DNA of 64,000 nt from Hartmannibacter diazotrophicus (lineage in GTDB: Bacteria; Pseudomonadota; Alphaproteobacteria; Rhizobiales; Pleomorphomonadaceae): positions 3,473,501 to 3,537,500 of the forward strand of contig NZ_LT960614.1 of NCBI RefSeq assembly GCF_900231165.1. Direction: 5' to 3'. Shown piece after piece: positions 55,050-63,314 of this stretch. Numbering within the stretch: the stretch's first letter is position 1; each line of letters begins with the position of its first letter. The position numbers and the translations under genes were made by a program. Under the pieces are notes generated by a model. That model saw nothing but the letters and a program-made list of their open reading frames with translations. It searched no databases and had not been told where the DNA came from.

Positions 55050-56879
55050 ATGAATTCTGCGTCCCTGACCAACCGCCTTGACCGCGCCGTCGACGACACC
55101 CGAGACCATATCCTTGGGCATGCCGATGCGCAGATCACGCTGGTCGAATACGGCAGCTATGCCTGCCCGCACTGCCGCGCCGCCAACGAGCGGATCGCCG
55201 AACTGCGCGACGAATTCGGCGAGCGGATGCGCTATGTCTTCCGCCATCGCCCCCTCACCGGCATCGACCTTGCCCGCCGGGCGGCCGAACTCGTCGAGCG
55301 CGCGCCCGACCCGGAAAGCTTCTGGAACGCCCACATCAAGCTGATGACGCGGTCGCACGACCTGACGGAAGAGGATCTTGCCGCGGTCGCGCTCGATCTC
55401 GGGATCGAGGACGAGGAGGCGCGCGAGGACCACGACGCCGTCGAACGGGCGCGGGCCCGCGTCGAGGCGGACGAGCGCAGCGCCCGGGCGAGCGGCGTCA
55501 TGTTCACGCCCACCTTCTTCATCAACAGCCGCCGCTACGATGGCCCGTGGGATGAGAACTCGCTCGCCGACGCCATGGTCGGCCGCCTCGGCCACCGCGT
55601 GCAGACGGCGGCCCTCGATTTCGTGAGCTGGGGTCCGTCAGCCGGTCTGCTTCTCCTGCTGGCAACGATCATCGCCGTCGTCGCCACCAACTCCCCCGCA
55701 GGTCCGGCCTTCGAGAATTTCTGGCACCACGAATTCGGTCTCGCCTTCAACGACGCCTATTTCGGCCTTTCGCTGCTCCACTGGGTCAACGACGGCCTCT
55801 TGACCTTCTTCTTCCTGGTCGTCGGCCTCGAGATCAAGCGCGAGTTCACCGTCGGTCACCTCGCCGGAAAGCGCTCGGCGGCCCTGCCGATTGCGGGGGC
55901 TCTCGGCGGCATGGTCGTGCCAGTTCTCATCTATCTCGCCATCATTCCCGCCGGTCCCTGGCAGGCGGGCTGGGGCATTCCGATGGCGACCGACACCGCC
56001 TTCGCCGTGGCGCTCATCGTCGTGATGGGCCGAAGGGTGCCCGTCGAACTGCGCGTCCTTCTCACCGCCGCCGCCATCGTCGACGATATCGGCGGCATTC
56101 TCGTCGTCGCGGTCTTCTATTCCTCCGACCTGCATCTGATGCCGATGGCCGGCGCGGTTCTCGCCACCGGCGCTCTTGCGCTTCTCAACAAGATGCGGAT
56201 CTACCGCGTCGCCCCCTACATGCTCGTCGGTCTCGTGCTCTGGGCCTTCGTCCATGCCTCGGGCCTGCATGCGACGCTGGCCGGCGTGATCCTGGCGCTC
56301 TTCATCCCCGCGCGGCAGCCGCCCAACTACCGCGCGCTGATGGTGCAGGCGACGACGATCATTTCGGCCGAGGCGCTGCAGGGCCGCGAGGTCCTGCGCC
56401 ATGGCCCCTCCTCCCCGGCCCTGCGCTCGCTCGATGCGATCCACGACCGGTTGGAGTCGCCCTCAGCCCGCCTGCTGCGCCATGCGGTCGTCCGGTCCAG
56501 CTTCGCCATCCTGCCGCTGTTCGCGCTCGCCAACGCAGGCGTCGAGTTCTCGGGCAGCGCCTGGAATGGCCACCTACCGATGTTCCTCGCCATCGTCCTC
56601 GGCCTCAGCGTCGGAAAGCCGGTTGGGCTGACGCTTGCCGCCGCCCTCGCGGTGCGAATGGGCATCGCCGTCAAACCGGCGGAATATTCCTGGCGTCAGC
56701 TGGTGGGCGCCGGCGCGCTTGCCGGCATCGGCTTCACCATGTCGCTCTTCATCGCCGGCGAGGCCTTCCCCGTGCCGGCCGATTTCGCCGCCGCAAAGAT
56801 CGCGATCTTCGCCGCCTCCATCCTTTCCGCGCTCATCGGCGTCGCGATCCTGTGGAACGCGCAAAAGGAAAGCGACTGA
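55050..56879 (+). CDS. nhaA: Na+/H+ antiporter NhaA with N-terminal DsbA/thioredoxin-like domain
   Basis: The 609-residue protein is a fusion. Residues 1-185 form a DsbA-like thioredoxin domain with the redox motif Cys39-Pro-His-Cys42 and the cis-Pro segment GVMFTPTFFIN. Residues 195-605 form a complete NhaA with FFFLVVGLEIKREF, PMATDTAFAVALIVVMGRRV and the ion-binding Asp pair Asp345-Asp346 in IVDDIGGIL. NhaA exchanges sodium for protons in the inner membrane. ATG 55050 has GGAG just upstream; a longer frame from 54924 runs over the terminator. No signal peptide precedes the thioredoxin domain, so it should be cytoplasmic. Confidence 0.93.
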   Translation: MNSASLTNRLDRAVDDTRDHILGHADAQITLVEYGSYACPHCRAANERIAELRDEFGERMRYVFRHRPLTGIDLARRAAELVERAPDPESFWNAHIKLMTRSHDLTEEDLAAVALDLGIEDEEAREDHDAVERARARVEADERSARASGVMFTPTFFINSRRYDGPWDENSLADAMVGRLGHRVQTAALDFVSWGPSAGLLLLLATIIAVVATNSPAGPAFENFWHHEFGLAFNDAYFGLSLLHWVNDGLLTFFFLVVGLEIKREFTVGHLAGKRSAALPIAGALGGMVVPVLIYLAIIPAGPWQAGWGIPMATDTAFAVALIVVMGRRVPVELRVLLTAAAIVDDIGGILVVAVFYSSDLHLMPMAGAVLATGALALLNKMRIYRVAPYMLVGLVLWAFVHASGLHATLAGVILALFIPARQPPNYRALMVQATTIISAEALQGREVLRHGPSSPALRSLDAIHDRLESPSARLLRHAVVRSSFAILPLFALANAGVEFSGSAWNGHLPMFLAIVLGLSVGKPVGLTLAAALAVRMGIAVKPAEYSWRQLVGAGALAGIGFTMSLFIAGEAFPVPADFAAAKIAIFAASILSALIGVAILWNAQKESD

Positions 56880-56897
56880 GGCCGCACCGCCGGTCCG

Positions 56898-57662
56898 TCA
56901 GGACGCGGCGGGCTTGCGGTGGACCTGATACGGCGCCCAGGACTGGCTCACCGGCATGATCTCGATGCTGTTGATGTTCACGTGGGCCGGGAGCGAGGCG
57001 ACCCAATGGATTGTCTCGGCGATGTCCTCCGGCTGCAAGGCGTCGGCACCGCCATAGAGCTTGTCATAGGCTTCCTGGCTGCCGCCGGTCCGCACGATGG
57101 TGAATTCGCTCTCCGACAGGCCGGGCTCAATCGACGTGACGCGCACACCCGTTCCGTGAAGATCGGACCGCAGGCCAAGCGAGAACTGGCGCACGAAGGC
57201 CTTGGTGCCGGCATAGGTATTGCCGCCCCGGTTGGGCCAATGGGCGGCAATCGACGAAAGGTTCACGATCAGGCCGCCCTGCGCGATGATCCCGTCGATG
57301 AGCAGACGCGTGATGGTGACGAGCCCGGTCACGTTGGTGTCGATCATCGTCTTCCACTGATCGAGGTCGCACTCCTGGATCGGCCCGGTGCCGAGCGCTA
57401 GACCGGCATTGTTGATCAGCGCATCGATTGTGCTAAATGCCGGCGGCAGGCTCTCAAGGGCCGCGCGGGTCGCTGCTTCGTCGCGAATGTCGAAGCAGAG
57501 CGGAAAGGCTTTTTCCCGGCCGCCGAACTCTTCGACGAGGGCGTCGAGACGGTCCTGCCGCCGGCCGGTCAAGATCAGCGTCCAGCCTTCCTTGGCAAAA
57601 CGGCGGGCGATGGCGGTGCCGAAGCCGGCGGACGCTCCGGTGATCAGGGCGATTTTGGACAT
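56898..57662 (-). CDS. Short-chain dehydrogenase/reductase (YdfG-like)
   Basis: The 254-residue enzyme has motifs ALITGASAGFGTAIARRFA, DALINNAGLALGTGPIQE, IVNLSSIAAHWPNRGGNTYA and the YAGTK active site. The proximal blocks and the C-terminal VNINSIEIMPVSQSWAP resemble YdfG-type 3-hydroxy acid dehydrogenases that reduce malonic semialdehyde, serine or threonine derivatives with NADP. The start at MSKIALITG is clear. A long open frame upstream only shadows the next gene. It follows the TauE/SafE gene by 20 bases. The beta-alanine-type transaminase nearby would produce malonic semialdehyde. Confidence 0.9.
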   Translation of the reverse strand: MSKIALITGASAGFGTAIARRFAKEGWTLILTGRRQDRLDALVEEFGGREKAFPLCFDIRDEAATRAALESLPPAFSTIDALINNAGLALGTGPIQECDLDQWKTMIDTNVTGLVTITRLLIDGIIAQGGLIVNLSSIAAHWPNRGGNTYAGTKAFVRQFSLGLRSDLHGTGVRVTSIEPGLSESEFTIVRTGGSQEAYDKLYGGADALQPEDIAETIHWVASLPAHVNINSIEIMPVSQSWAPYQVHRKPAAS

Positions 57663-57682
57663 GAAAGCCTCCCGGTTGTCTG

Positions 57683-58420
57683 TCAGGTGATGAGGAGTTG
57701 CGCGGTCTGGATCGCACCGACAAGAGCGATGGCGACCAGTCCGCCGGTGGAAATCCGGTGCCAGGCGGCGGGGGAGAGCCGCTTGTGCACGACATAGCCG
57801 ATGCCGTATCCGGCCAGCGTCAGCGGCAGGCAGAAGAGCAGCAGCGTGAAGAGCTCGGAGCCGATGTGACCGAGCGCGGCATGGGTCGCGATCCCGAACA
57901 GGTCGACCGCGCCGAAGAAGACGGCGAGCGTGCCGCGCACCGCCTGCCGTTTCGTGCCGCCGGCAAGGATCCAGGCGGCGATCAGCGGGCCACCGACACC
58001 GAAGGCGCCGAGCGCCACGCCGACCACGAAACCGATCGCGACGCCGAAGCCGCGGCTTGCCAGAAAGGCCGGCGGCTCGCGCACGAGGGCGACCAGCGCG
58101 GCAACGAGAACGACAGCGGCAATGAGCATGCGGGCCGTCGCCTCGTCCAGGAAACCCGAAAGGGTGCCTCCGACGATCGCGCCGGCAAATCCGGCCGCGA
58201 GCAACCATCCGGCGACGGACCAGTCGACGGCGCCATGCTTGCGATCGAGCAGGATGAGCACGGTGATCGCAAGATCGTTGACGAGGATGAGCGGCACCAG
58301 TTCGGTCGGCGCCAGAAAGGCGGCAAGGCCGAGCGCGGCGATCAGGGCATAACCATAGCCGGTGATGCCGCGAAATGCGGCGGCGAGAACCGTGACGAAG
58401 GCCGCGACCGCAAGGGCCAT
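57683..58420 (-). CDS. TauE/SafE family sulfite/organosulfonate exporter-like permease
   Basis: The 245-residue protein is mostly hydrophobic, with about eight predicted membrane segments. It has the two-repeat glycine pattern of the family, GITGYGYALIAALGLAAFLA near the start and GVALGAFGVGGPLIAAWILA in the second half. Such proteins move sulfite, sulfoacetate or other organic anions. ATG 58420 has GGAAGA nearby; ATG 58492 is also in frame. It is co-directional with the YdfG-like gene. Confidence 0.85.
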   Translation of the reverse strand: MALAVAAFVTVLAAAFRGITGYGYALIAALGLAAFLAPTELVPLILVNDLAITVLILLDRKHGAVDWSVAGWLLAAGFAGAIVGGTLSGFLDEATARMLIAAVVLVAALVALVREPPAFLASRGFGVAIGFVVGVALGAFGVGGPLIAAWILAGGTKRQAVRGTLAVFFGAVDLFGIATHAALGHIGSELFTLLLFCLPLTLAGYGIGYVVHKRLSPAAWHRISTGGLVAIALVGAIQTAQLLIT

Positions 58421-58501
58421 GAATGTCTTCCGGAGAGTTGCGGGGGATGATGCCGAGGGCGGAGCGACACCCGGCCCGTTCGATGCCGTCATACCGTCGG
58501 C

Positions 58502-58564
58502 TCTGGACTGCCCATAGGTCCAGACGGGCTCCATTCATGGTTCCAGACGGTTCGCTGGCACCAT
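58502..58564. promoter_or_regulatory. Repeat-rich control region upstream of the transaminase
   Basis: TCTGGAC (58502-58508) and GTCCAGA (58518-58524) are inverted copies, and TCCAGACGG is directly repeated at 58519-58527 and 58542-58550, 23 bases apart. CTGGCACCAT follows at 58555-58564 and also occurs at 61704-61713 before the MocR gene. This is a candidate MocR binding region. Confidence 0.5.
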
Positions 58565-58645
58565 CGATTCCTGTCCGTGGACCTAGCGCCCGGGCCACCG
58601 GAGAAGCTAGCCGTTTAACAAAGACATCGCTCTGGAGGCCACATC

Positions 58646-59956
58646 ATGAACGCCCCGCTGAACATGGACCATCACTGGCTCCCCTTCACCAACAACCGCC
58701 TCTTCCACGAAGAACCGCAGATGTTCGAGCGGGCCGAGGGCCGCCGCTACTGGACGCCGGAAGGCCAGGAGATCCTCGACGGCGCGTCGGGCCTTTTCTG
58801 CTGCGCCGCCGGCCATGGCCGGACCGAGATCGCCGAAGCCGTCTATGAGCAGTTGAAGACGCTCGACTACACGCCGCATTTCCAGCGCGCCGCTCCGATC
58901 TCCTTCAAGTTCGCCGAAAAGCTCGCCAAGATCCTGCCGGAAGGCCTCGACCGCGTGTTCTTCGGTGGCTCCGGCTCGGAAGCCGTGGATACGGCCATGA
59001 AGCTCTGCCTCGCCTACCACCGAGCGGCGGGCGAAGGCCAGCGCACGCGCTTCGTCTCGCGCAACTGGGCCTATCATGGCGTCAACCTCGGCGGCACGTC
59101 ACTCGCCGGCATGGTCAACAACAGGCGCGACTTCTCGGGCGTCACCTGCGACGTCGTCCACATGCGCCACACCTGGACGGAAGAGCAGCGCTACACCCGC
59201 GGTCAACCGGAGACCGGCGCGGACATTGCCGACGATCTTGAGGAGCTTTGCAGGACGTACGGTGGCGAGACCATCGCGGCGGTCTTCGTGGAGCCGATCG
59301 CCGGCTCCGTCGGCACCATCGTCCCGCCGAAGGGCTATCTCCAGAAGCTGCGCGCCACCTGCGACAAATACGGCATCCTGCTCGTCTTCGACGAGGTCAT
59401 CACCGGATTCGGGCGCACCGGATCGGCCTTCGCCTCCCAGGAATTTGGCGTCACGCCCGACGTCATGACCATGGCCAAGGCGCTCACCAACGGCTGCGTG
59501 CCGATGAGCGCGGTGGCGACGACCTCGGCCATCCAGGACGTCGTCTACAAGGCGGCCAATGGCGACCGGCCGGAATTCTTCCACGGCTACACCTATTCCG
59601 CCCACCCGGTCGCCTGCGCCGCCGGCATCGCCACCCTCGACATCTACGAGCGTGACGGCCTCTTCGCCCGCGCCAAGGCGATGTCCGACACCTTCCTCGA
59701 CGCGGTCTTCTCGCTGCGCAACCTGCCTAACGTCTCCGACCTTCGCGGCTACGGCATGATGTCCGGCATCCAGCTGACGCCCGGCGCGGCTCCCGGCGCC
59801 AAGGGAAGCTGGGCCCAGCGCGAGCTTTTCAAGGCCGGCCTGCATCTAAAGGCCACCGGCGACGCGCTGATCTTCGCGCCGGCTCTCACGGTGACCGAAG
59901 AAGAGATCGCGGCGATGACCGATATCCTGCGGTCGGTGCTCGGCCGCAGCGTCTGA
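58646..59956 (+). CDS. Class III aminotransferase, beta-alanine:pyruvate / omega-amino acid type
   Basis: The 436-residue PLP enzyme has DHHWLPFTNNRLFHEEPQMF and GASGLFCCAAGHGRTEIAEA at the start, PLP-phosphate and ring-binding blocks FFGGSGSEAVDTAMKLCLAY and LLVFDEVITGFGRTGSAFAS, and the PLP lysine in TMAKALTNGCVPMSAV. These match beta-alanine:pyruvate transaminases, which use beta-alanine, taurine-like or polyamine-derived amines. It has an upstream repeat region and a MocR regulator gene on the other strand after it. The nearby PotD-type importer suggests amine or polyamine use. Confidence 0.9.
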   Translation: MNAPLNMDHHWLPFTNNRLFHEEPQMFERAEGRRYWTPEGQEILDGASGLFCCAAGHGRTEIAEAVYEQLKTLDYTPHFQRAAPISFKFAEKLAKILPEGLDRVFFGGSGSEAVDTAMKLCLAYHRAAGEGQRTRFVSRNWAYHGVNLGGTSLAGMVNNRRDFSGVTCDVVHMRHTWTEEQRYTRGQPETGADIADDLEELCRTYGGETIAAVFVEPIAGSVGTIVPPKGYLQKLRATCDKYGILLVFDEVITGFGRTGSAFASQEFGVTPDVMTMAKALTNGCVPMSAVATTSAIQDVVYKAANGDRPEFFHGYTYSAHPVACAAGIATLDIYERDGLFARAKAMSDTFLDAVFSLRNLPNVSDLRGYGMMSGIQLTPGAAPGAKGSWAQRELFKAGLHLKATGDALIFAPALTVTEEEIAAMTDILRSVLGRSV

Positions 59957-59975
59957 GGGGCCAAGGCACCCGGCC

Positions 59976-60106
59976 CCATCCTTCGAGATGGCCCTCGCGG
60001 GCCTCCTCAGGATGAGGCCTTTGAGAATGGAGCCATGTCCGAGGCGGCCTTGCTCTTCACCCCCATCCTGAGGAAGGCGCAGCGCGACTGTCTCGAAGGA
60101 CGAGGG
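59976..60106. repeat. Imperfect inverted-repeat element in the intergenic region
   Basis: The left arm carries CCATCCTTCGAGA and CTCCTCAGGATGAGG; the right arm carries CATCCTGAGGAAG and TCTCGAAGGACGAGGG, so the two arms of about 45 bases are inverted copies with a 45-base centre. Similar ATCCTGAGG and CTCGAAGGA elements are widespread between alphaproteobacterial genes. No gene is present. Confidence 0.65.
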
Positions 60107-60143
60107 TGAAGCCGAGGGGCCGATCGCCTGAATCAGGCAGCTT

Positions 60144-61634
60144 CTATTGCCGGCTCGCCGCAATGGCCTCGGCCAGCAGCCCGATCCCCGTCGCGATCTT
60201 GTCCTTGTCGATGGCCGCAAAGCCGGCCCGGATCGATCGCCGCTCCGGCAGATCGCCAAGAAAATGCACGTCGCCTGGCTCGATCAGCACGCCGCGCCGG
60301 GCAGCCTCCTTCTGCACCGTCCAGCTCTCGACGCCCTTCGGCAGCGTCAGCCACAGCGACGAGCCGCCCGACGTCTCGCGACAATAGATCTCCGGCATCC
60401 GGCGCGAGATCTCGTTCAGCATCAGCGACCATTTCGCGGCCAGTTGCGTGCGTGCCCGCCGGATGTGACCGTCCAGATGCCCCTCCGCGATGAAGATCGC
60501 CATCGCCCGCTGGTCGAGCGCGGAAGGGTGGCGATACATCAGGCGGCGAAGCGCGCGAAGCTCGGAGATGACCGCGCGCGGCGCCACGATGAAGCCGAGC
60601 CTGAGACCCGGAAACAATGTCTTCGTGAGGCTGCCGACATGGATCACCCGGTCGGCGTTGTCGTAGCTCTTCAGCGCTGCATGCGGGGCGCCGAGATAGT
60701 TGAGTTCGTGCTCGTAGTCGTCCTCGAGAATGAGGAAATCGTCCGCCCGCGCCTGCTCGATCAGCTTGAGGCGGCGGTCGAGCCCGAGCGTGACGCTGGT
60801 CGGCGCCTGATGCGAGGGCGTGACATAGATGAGGTCGCAGCCGTCCAGTTGCTGGCCGAGAACGAGACCGCTGGCATCGATCCTGAGCGGCTTCAGGCTC
60901 GCGCCGGTGCTGCGGAAAATGTTGAAGGCATCGACATAACCGGGACTTTCGATGCCGACGACCGTCGAGGCCTGCGTCAGCAGGCACGCCACCAGATAGA
61001 TCGCGTTCTGCGCCCCGACGGTGACGATCACCTCCTCCGGGCTCGCCTTGATGCCGCGGCCGGGCAGGATTTGGGTCAGGATTTGCTCCACCAGTATCGG
61101 ATCGTCGCTGTCGACCTGATCGGTCACCCAAGCGGCGACATGACGGCTAGTGCCGGCAAACCGGCTGCAGTCACGCCAGCGCGCCGCCGAAATCTTGTCC
61201 GGGATGACCTGCCCGTAGATGAAGGGATAGGGATAGTCGCGCCAGTTGGCCGGCTTGGTGATGTTCTGCCAGGCCGTCGGGCGGATGGCGAAGCGCTTCT
61301 CCCAGATCCCGGCATTCTGCTCCGGCTCGAACAGGGAGGCGGTGCGGGTGTCGCCGCGAAGGCTGAGCTGCTGCTTGATATACTGCTCGTTGATGAAATG
61401 CCCCCGGCGCGGCACCGGGGTGAGATACCCGTCGTCGACGAGCCGCTGATAGACGAGGACGACCGTATTGCGCGAGACGCCGAACTGTTCGGACAACTCG
61501 CGCGACGACGGCAGCGGCTCGTGCGGCTTCAGCGCCCCCTGCAGGATCGCCTTGACGAGACGCTCGTGCACCTGCTGCTGCAGCGTGCGCTCGGTGGTCA
61601 TCGGCGCCTTGAGATGGGAATTGAGAACGGGCAT
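60144..61634 (-). CDS. MocR family regulator (GntR HTH plus aminotransferase-like domain)
   Basis: The 496-residue regulator has an N-terminal GntR-type winged helix (LPSSRELSEQFGVSRNTVVL, then VYQRLVDDGYLTPVPRRGHF) and a C-terminal fold-I aminotransferase-like domain with the PLP-binding lysine in HVGSLTKTLFPGLRLGFIVA. MocR proteins such as GabR, TauR and PdxR sense an amine or PLP-aldimine. ATG 61634 is taken; ATG 61601 (MTTERT) and ATG 61778 are in frame. It is divergent from the PotD-type gene and next to the transaminase, so it likely controls both. Confidence 0.92.
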   Translation of the reverse strand: MPVLNSHLKAPMTTERTLQQQVHERLVKAILQGALKPHEPLPSSRELSEQFGVSRNTVVLVYQRLVDDGYLTPVPRRGHFINEQYIKQQLSLRGDTRTASLFEPEQNAGIWEKRFAIRPTAWQNITKPANWRDYPYPFIYGQVIPDKISAARWRDCSRFAGTSRHVAAWVTDQVDSDDPILVEQILTQILPGRGIKASPEEVIVTVGAQNAIYLVACLLTQASTVVGIESPGYVDAFNIFRSTGASLKPLRIDASGLVLGQQLDGCDLIYVTPSHQAPTSVTLGLDRRLKLIEQARADDFLILEDDYEHELNYLGAPHAALKSYDNADRVIHVGSLTKTLFPGLRLGFIVAPRAVISELRALRRLMYRHPSALDQRAMAIFIAEGHLDGHIRRARTQLAAKWSLMLNEISRRMPEIYCRETSGGSSLWLTLPKGVESWTVQKEAARRGVLIEPGDVHFLGDLPERRSIRAGFAAIDKDKIATGIGLLAEAIAASRQ

Positions 61635-61686
61635 TCCGGGTTGCTGCCGCCAAGGGTCTGCACAAGAAAGGTCCACGCCCGCTTTT

Positions 61687-61715
61687 ATGGCATTTGGGGC
61701 TATCTGGCACCATAG
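61687..61715. promoter_or_regulatory. Inverted repeat in MocR/PotD divergent promoter
   Basis: TATGG (61686-61690) and CCATA (61710-61714) frame the site, and CTGGCACCAT (61704-61713) also occurs upstream of the transaminase gene at 58555. It lies in the 243-base divergent gap and is a candidate MocR site. Confidence 0.45.
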
Positions 61716-61877
61716 AAATTCGCCTTTGGATCTATGAAGCCGCAGGTCCGCCGAAATAGCCTTTTTGCATTGCGGCATGTGGGCGCGGGGGGATCACGCA
61801 CGCGCTCGGCCACAAGCAGCATCGAGCATGCTCCGACAGACCGGAATGGCGCGGGGCCATCCAAAAAGGGGAACAGC

Positions 61878-63020
61878 ATGAGTGACAGGATTTCGAACAG
61901 GTCGGCCTCGCGGCGCTCTGTTCTCAAGGGCGGCGTCGCGGCCGGCGCGGCGCTGGCGATGCCGGCGATCATCAGCTCGAAGGCCCTCGCCTCCTCCGGC
62001 GAGATCAACATCCTGATGTGGTCCGACTACCTGCCCGACACCTTCATCAAGACGTTCCAGGACGGCACGGGCATCAAGCTCAACTACACCGGCGTCGGCT
62101 CCAACGAGGAGATCATCAACAAGCTGAAGGCCACCAAGGGCCGCGGCTTCGACATCTGCTCGCCGACCAACAACCGCTCGCTGCAGTGGCAGCCGCTGGA
62201 ACTGCTGCAGCCCTTCGACATGTCCAAGGTCGAGATCGACAAGGTCAACCCGGCGATGGCCAAGATCGGCTCCACCGACTGGGCCTTCACCGACGGCGCG
62301 ATCTACTGGGTTCCGCACATCTGGGGCACCGAGGGCATCGCCTGGCGCACCGACAAGTTCAAGCCAGCCGGCGAGTTGCCGAGCTACGGCGACGTCTGGA
62401 AGGACGAGAACGCCGGCAAGACCATGGGTCGCGGCCACTCCATGATGCTTGGCGCCGGCCTCTACATGGAGACCATCGGCGAGCTTGAGCCCGGCTCCGT
62501 CTGGAAGGCCTACAAGTCGATCGAGGACATGACCCCGATCTGGACCAAGATCACCGACTGGTGCATCGCCCGCAAGAAGAACATCAAGGTTCTTTGGAAC
62601 GACGCCGACACCCAGAAGAACGGCCTCCTCAACGAGGGCGTGATCGTCGGCCAGACCTGGGACGGACCGCCGCTGGCGCTGAAGAACTCCGGCGAGCCGG
62701 TGATGTATGCCGCTCCGGTTGAGGGCGCGATGGCCTGGGTCGACGGCATGGCGATCCCGTCCGGCGCCGAGAACATCGACCAGATCTACGAGTTCCTGAA
62801 ATACGCCTACAACCCGGAATACGCCGGCGAAGCCATCGACCATCACGGCTACAATTCGCCGGTCAATGGCGCCGACAAGTTCGCCGGCGCCTCCTACGCG
62901 AAGAATTTCGCCGAGGCCTATCCGGGCGCCGCGCTGGAAAACCTCAACCCCTGGCCGGCCGAACCGCAGTGGTACGCCGATGCCCGCACGGAATTCGTGA
63001 ACAAGTTCACGAGCGCCTGA
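61878..63020 (+). CDS. Spermidine/putrescine-type (PotD-like) ABC substrate-binding protein
   Basis: The 380-residue periplasmic protein has a twin-arginine signal: SASRRSVLKGGVAAGAALAM, with a cut near SSKALA. The mature part opens INILMWSDYLPDTFIKTFQD, a PotD hallmark, and contains WVPHIWGTEGIAWRTDKF and GQTWDGPPLALKN. ATG 61878 has AAGGGGA just upstream; the longer frame from 61734 lacks a signal. It likely binds a polyamine or related amine. The Tat route implies folding before export. A stem-loop and an ATPase gene follow. Confidence 0.92.
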   Translation: MSDRISNRSASRRSVLKGGVAAGAALAMPAIISSKALASSGEINILMWSDYLPDTFIKTFQDGTGIKLNYTGVGSNEEIINKLKATKGRGFDICSPTNNRSLQWQPLELLQPFDMSKVEIDKVNPAMAKIGSTDWAFTDGAIYWVPHIWGTEGIAWRTDKFKPAGELPSYGDVWKDENAGKTMGRGHSMMLGAGLYMETIGELEPGSVWKAYKSIEDMTPIWTKITDWCIARKKNIKVLWNDADTQKNGLLNEGVIVGQTWDGPPLALKNSGEPVMYAAPVEGAMAWVDGMAIPSGAENIDQIYEFLKYAYNPEYAGEAIDHHGYNSPVNGADKFAGASYAKNFAEAYPGAALENLNPWPAEPQWYADARTEFVNKFTSA

Positions 63021-63026
63021 CGGTGC

Positions 63027-63061
63027 CAGGCCCCGGTGTCAGGAAGCGGCACCGGGGCCTG
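63027..63061 (+). promoter_or_regulatory. Perfect 12-bp stem-loop after the PotD-like gene
   Basis: CAGGCCCCGGTG (63027-63038) pairs perfectly with CACCGGGGCCTG (63050-63061) over an 11-base loop, 6 bases after the stop codon. No T-run follows. The other 253 bases of the gap before the ATPase gene show no gene. Confidence 0.68.
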
Positions 63062-63314
63062 CCCGTTCTCTGGGCAATGTGACCGGCAGCCACGCAGCAC
63101 CGACACCGGTGCGCCTCCCCTCGGCCAGCCGATCGCATGGTTCTGGCCGTTTCCCGAAGACATGCAGCCGGCGCTGGACAGGGCGCATGCGGCCTCCACG
63201 GCTGCATGCCACCGAGGCGACGTCTCCTGCCTCAACCGGCGCGGCAATTGCTTGGCGCTGGACGATGGACGCACCCGCGTTCCGATCCCGACCCCCTTTG
63301 CCCCCGGAGGCTGG

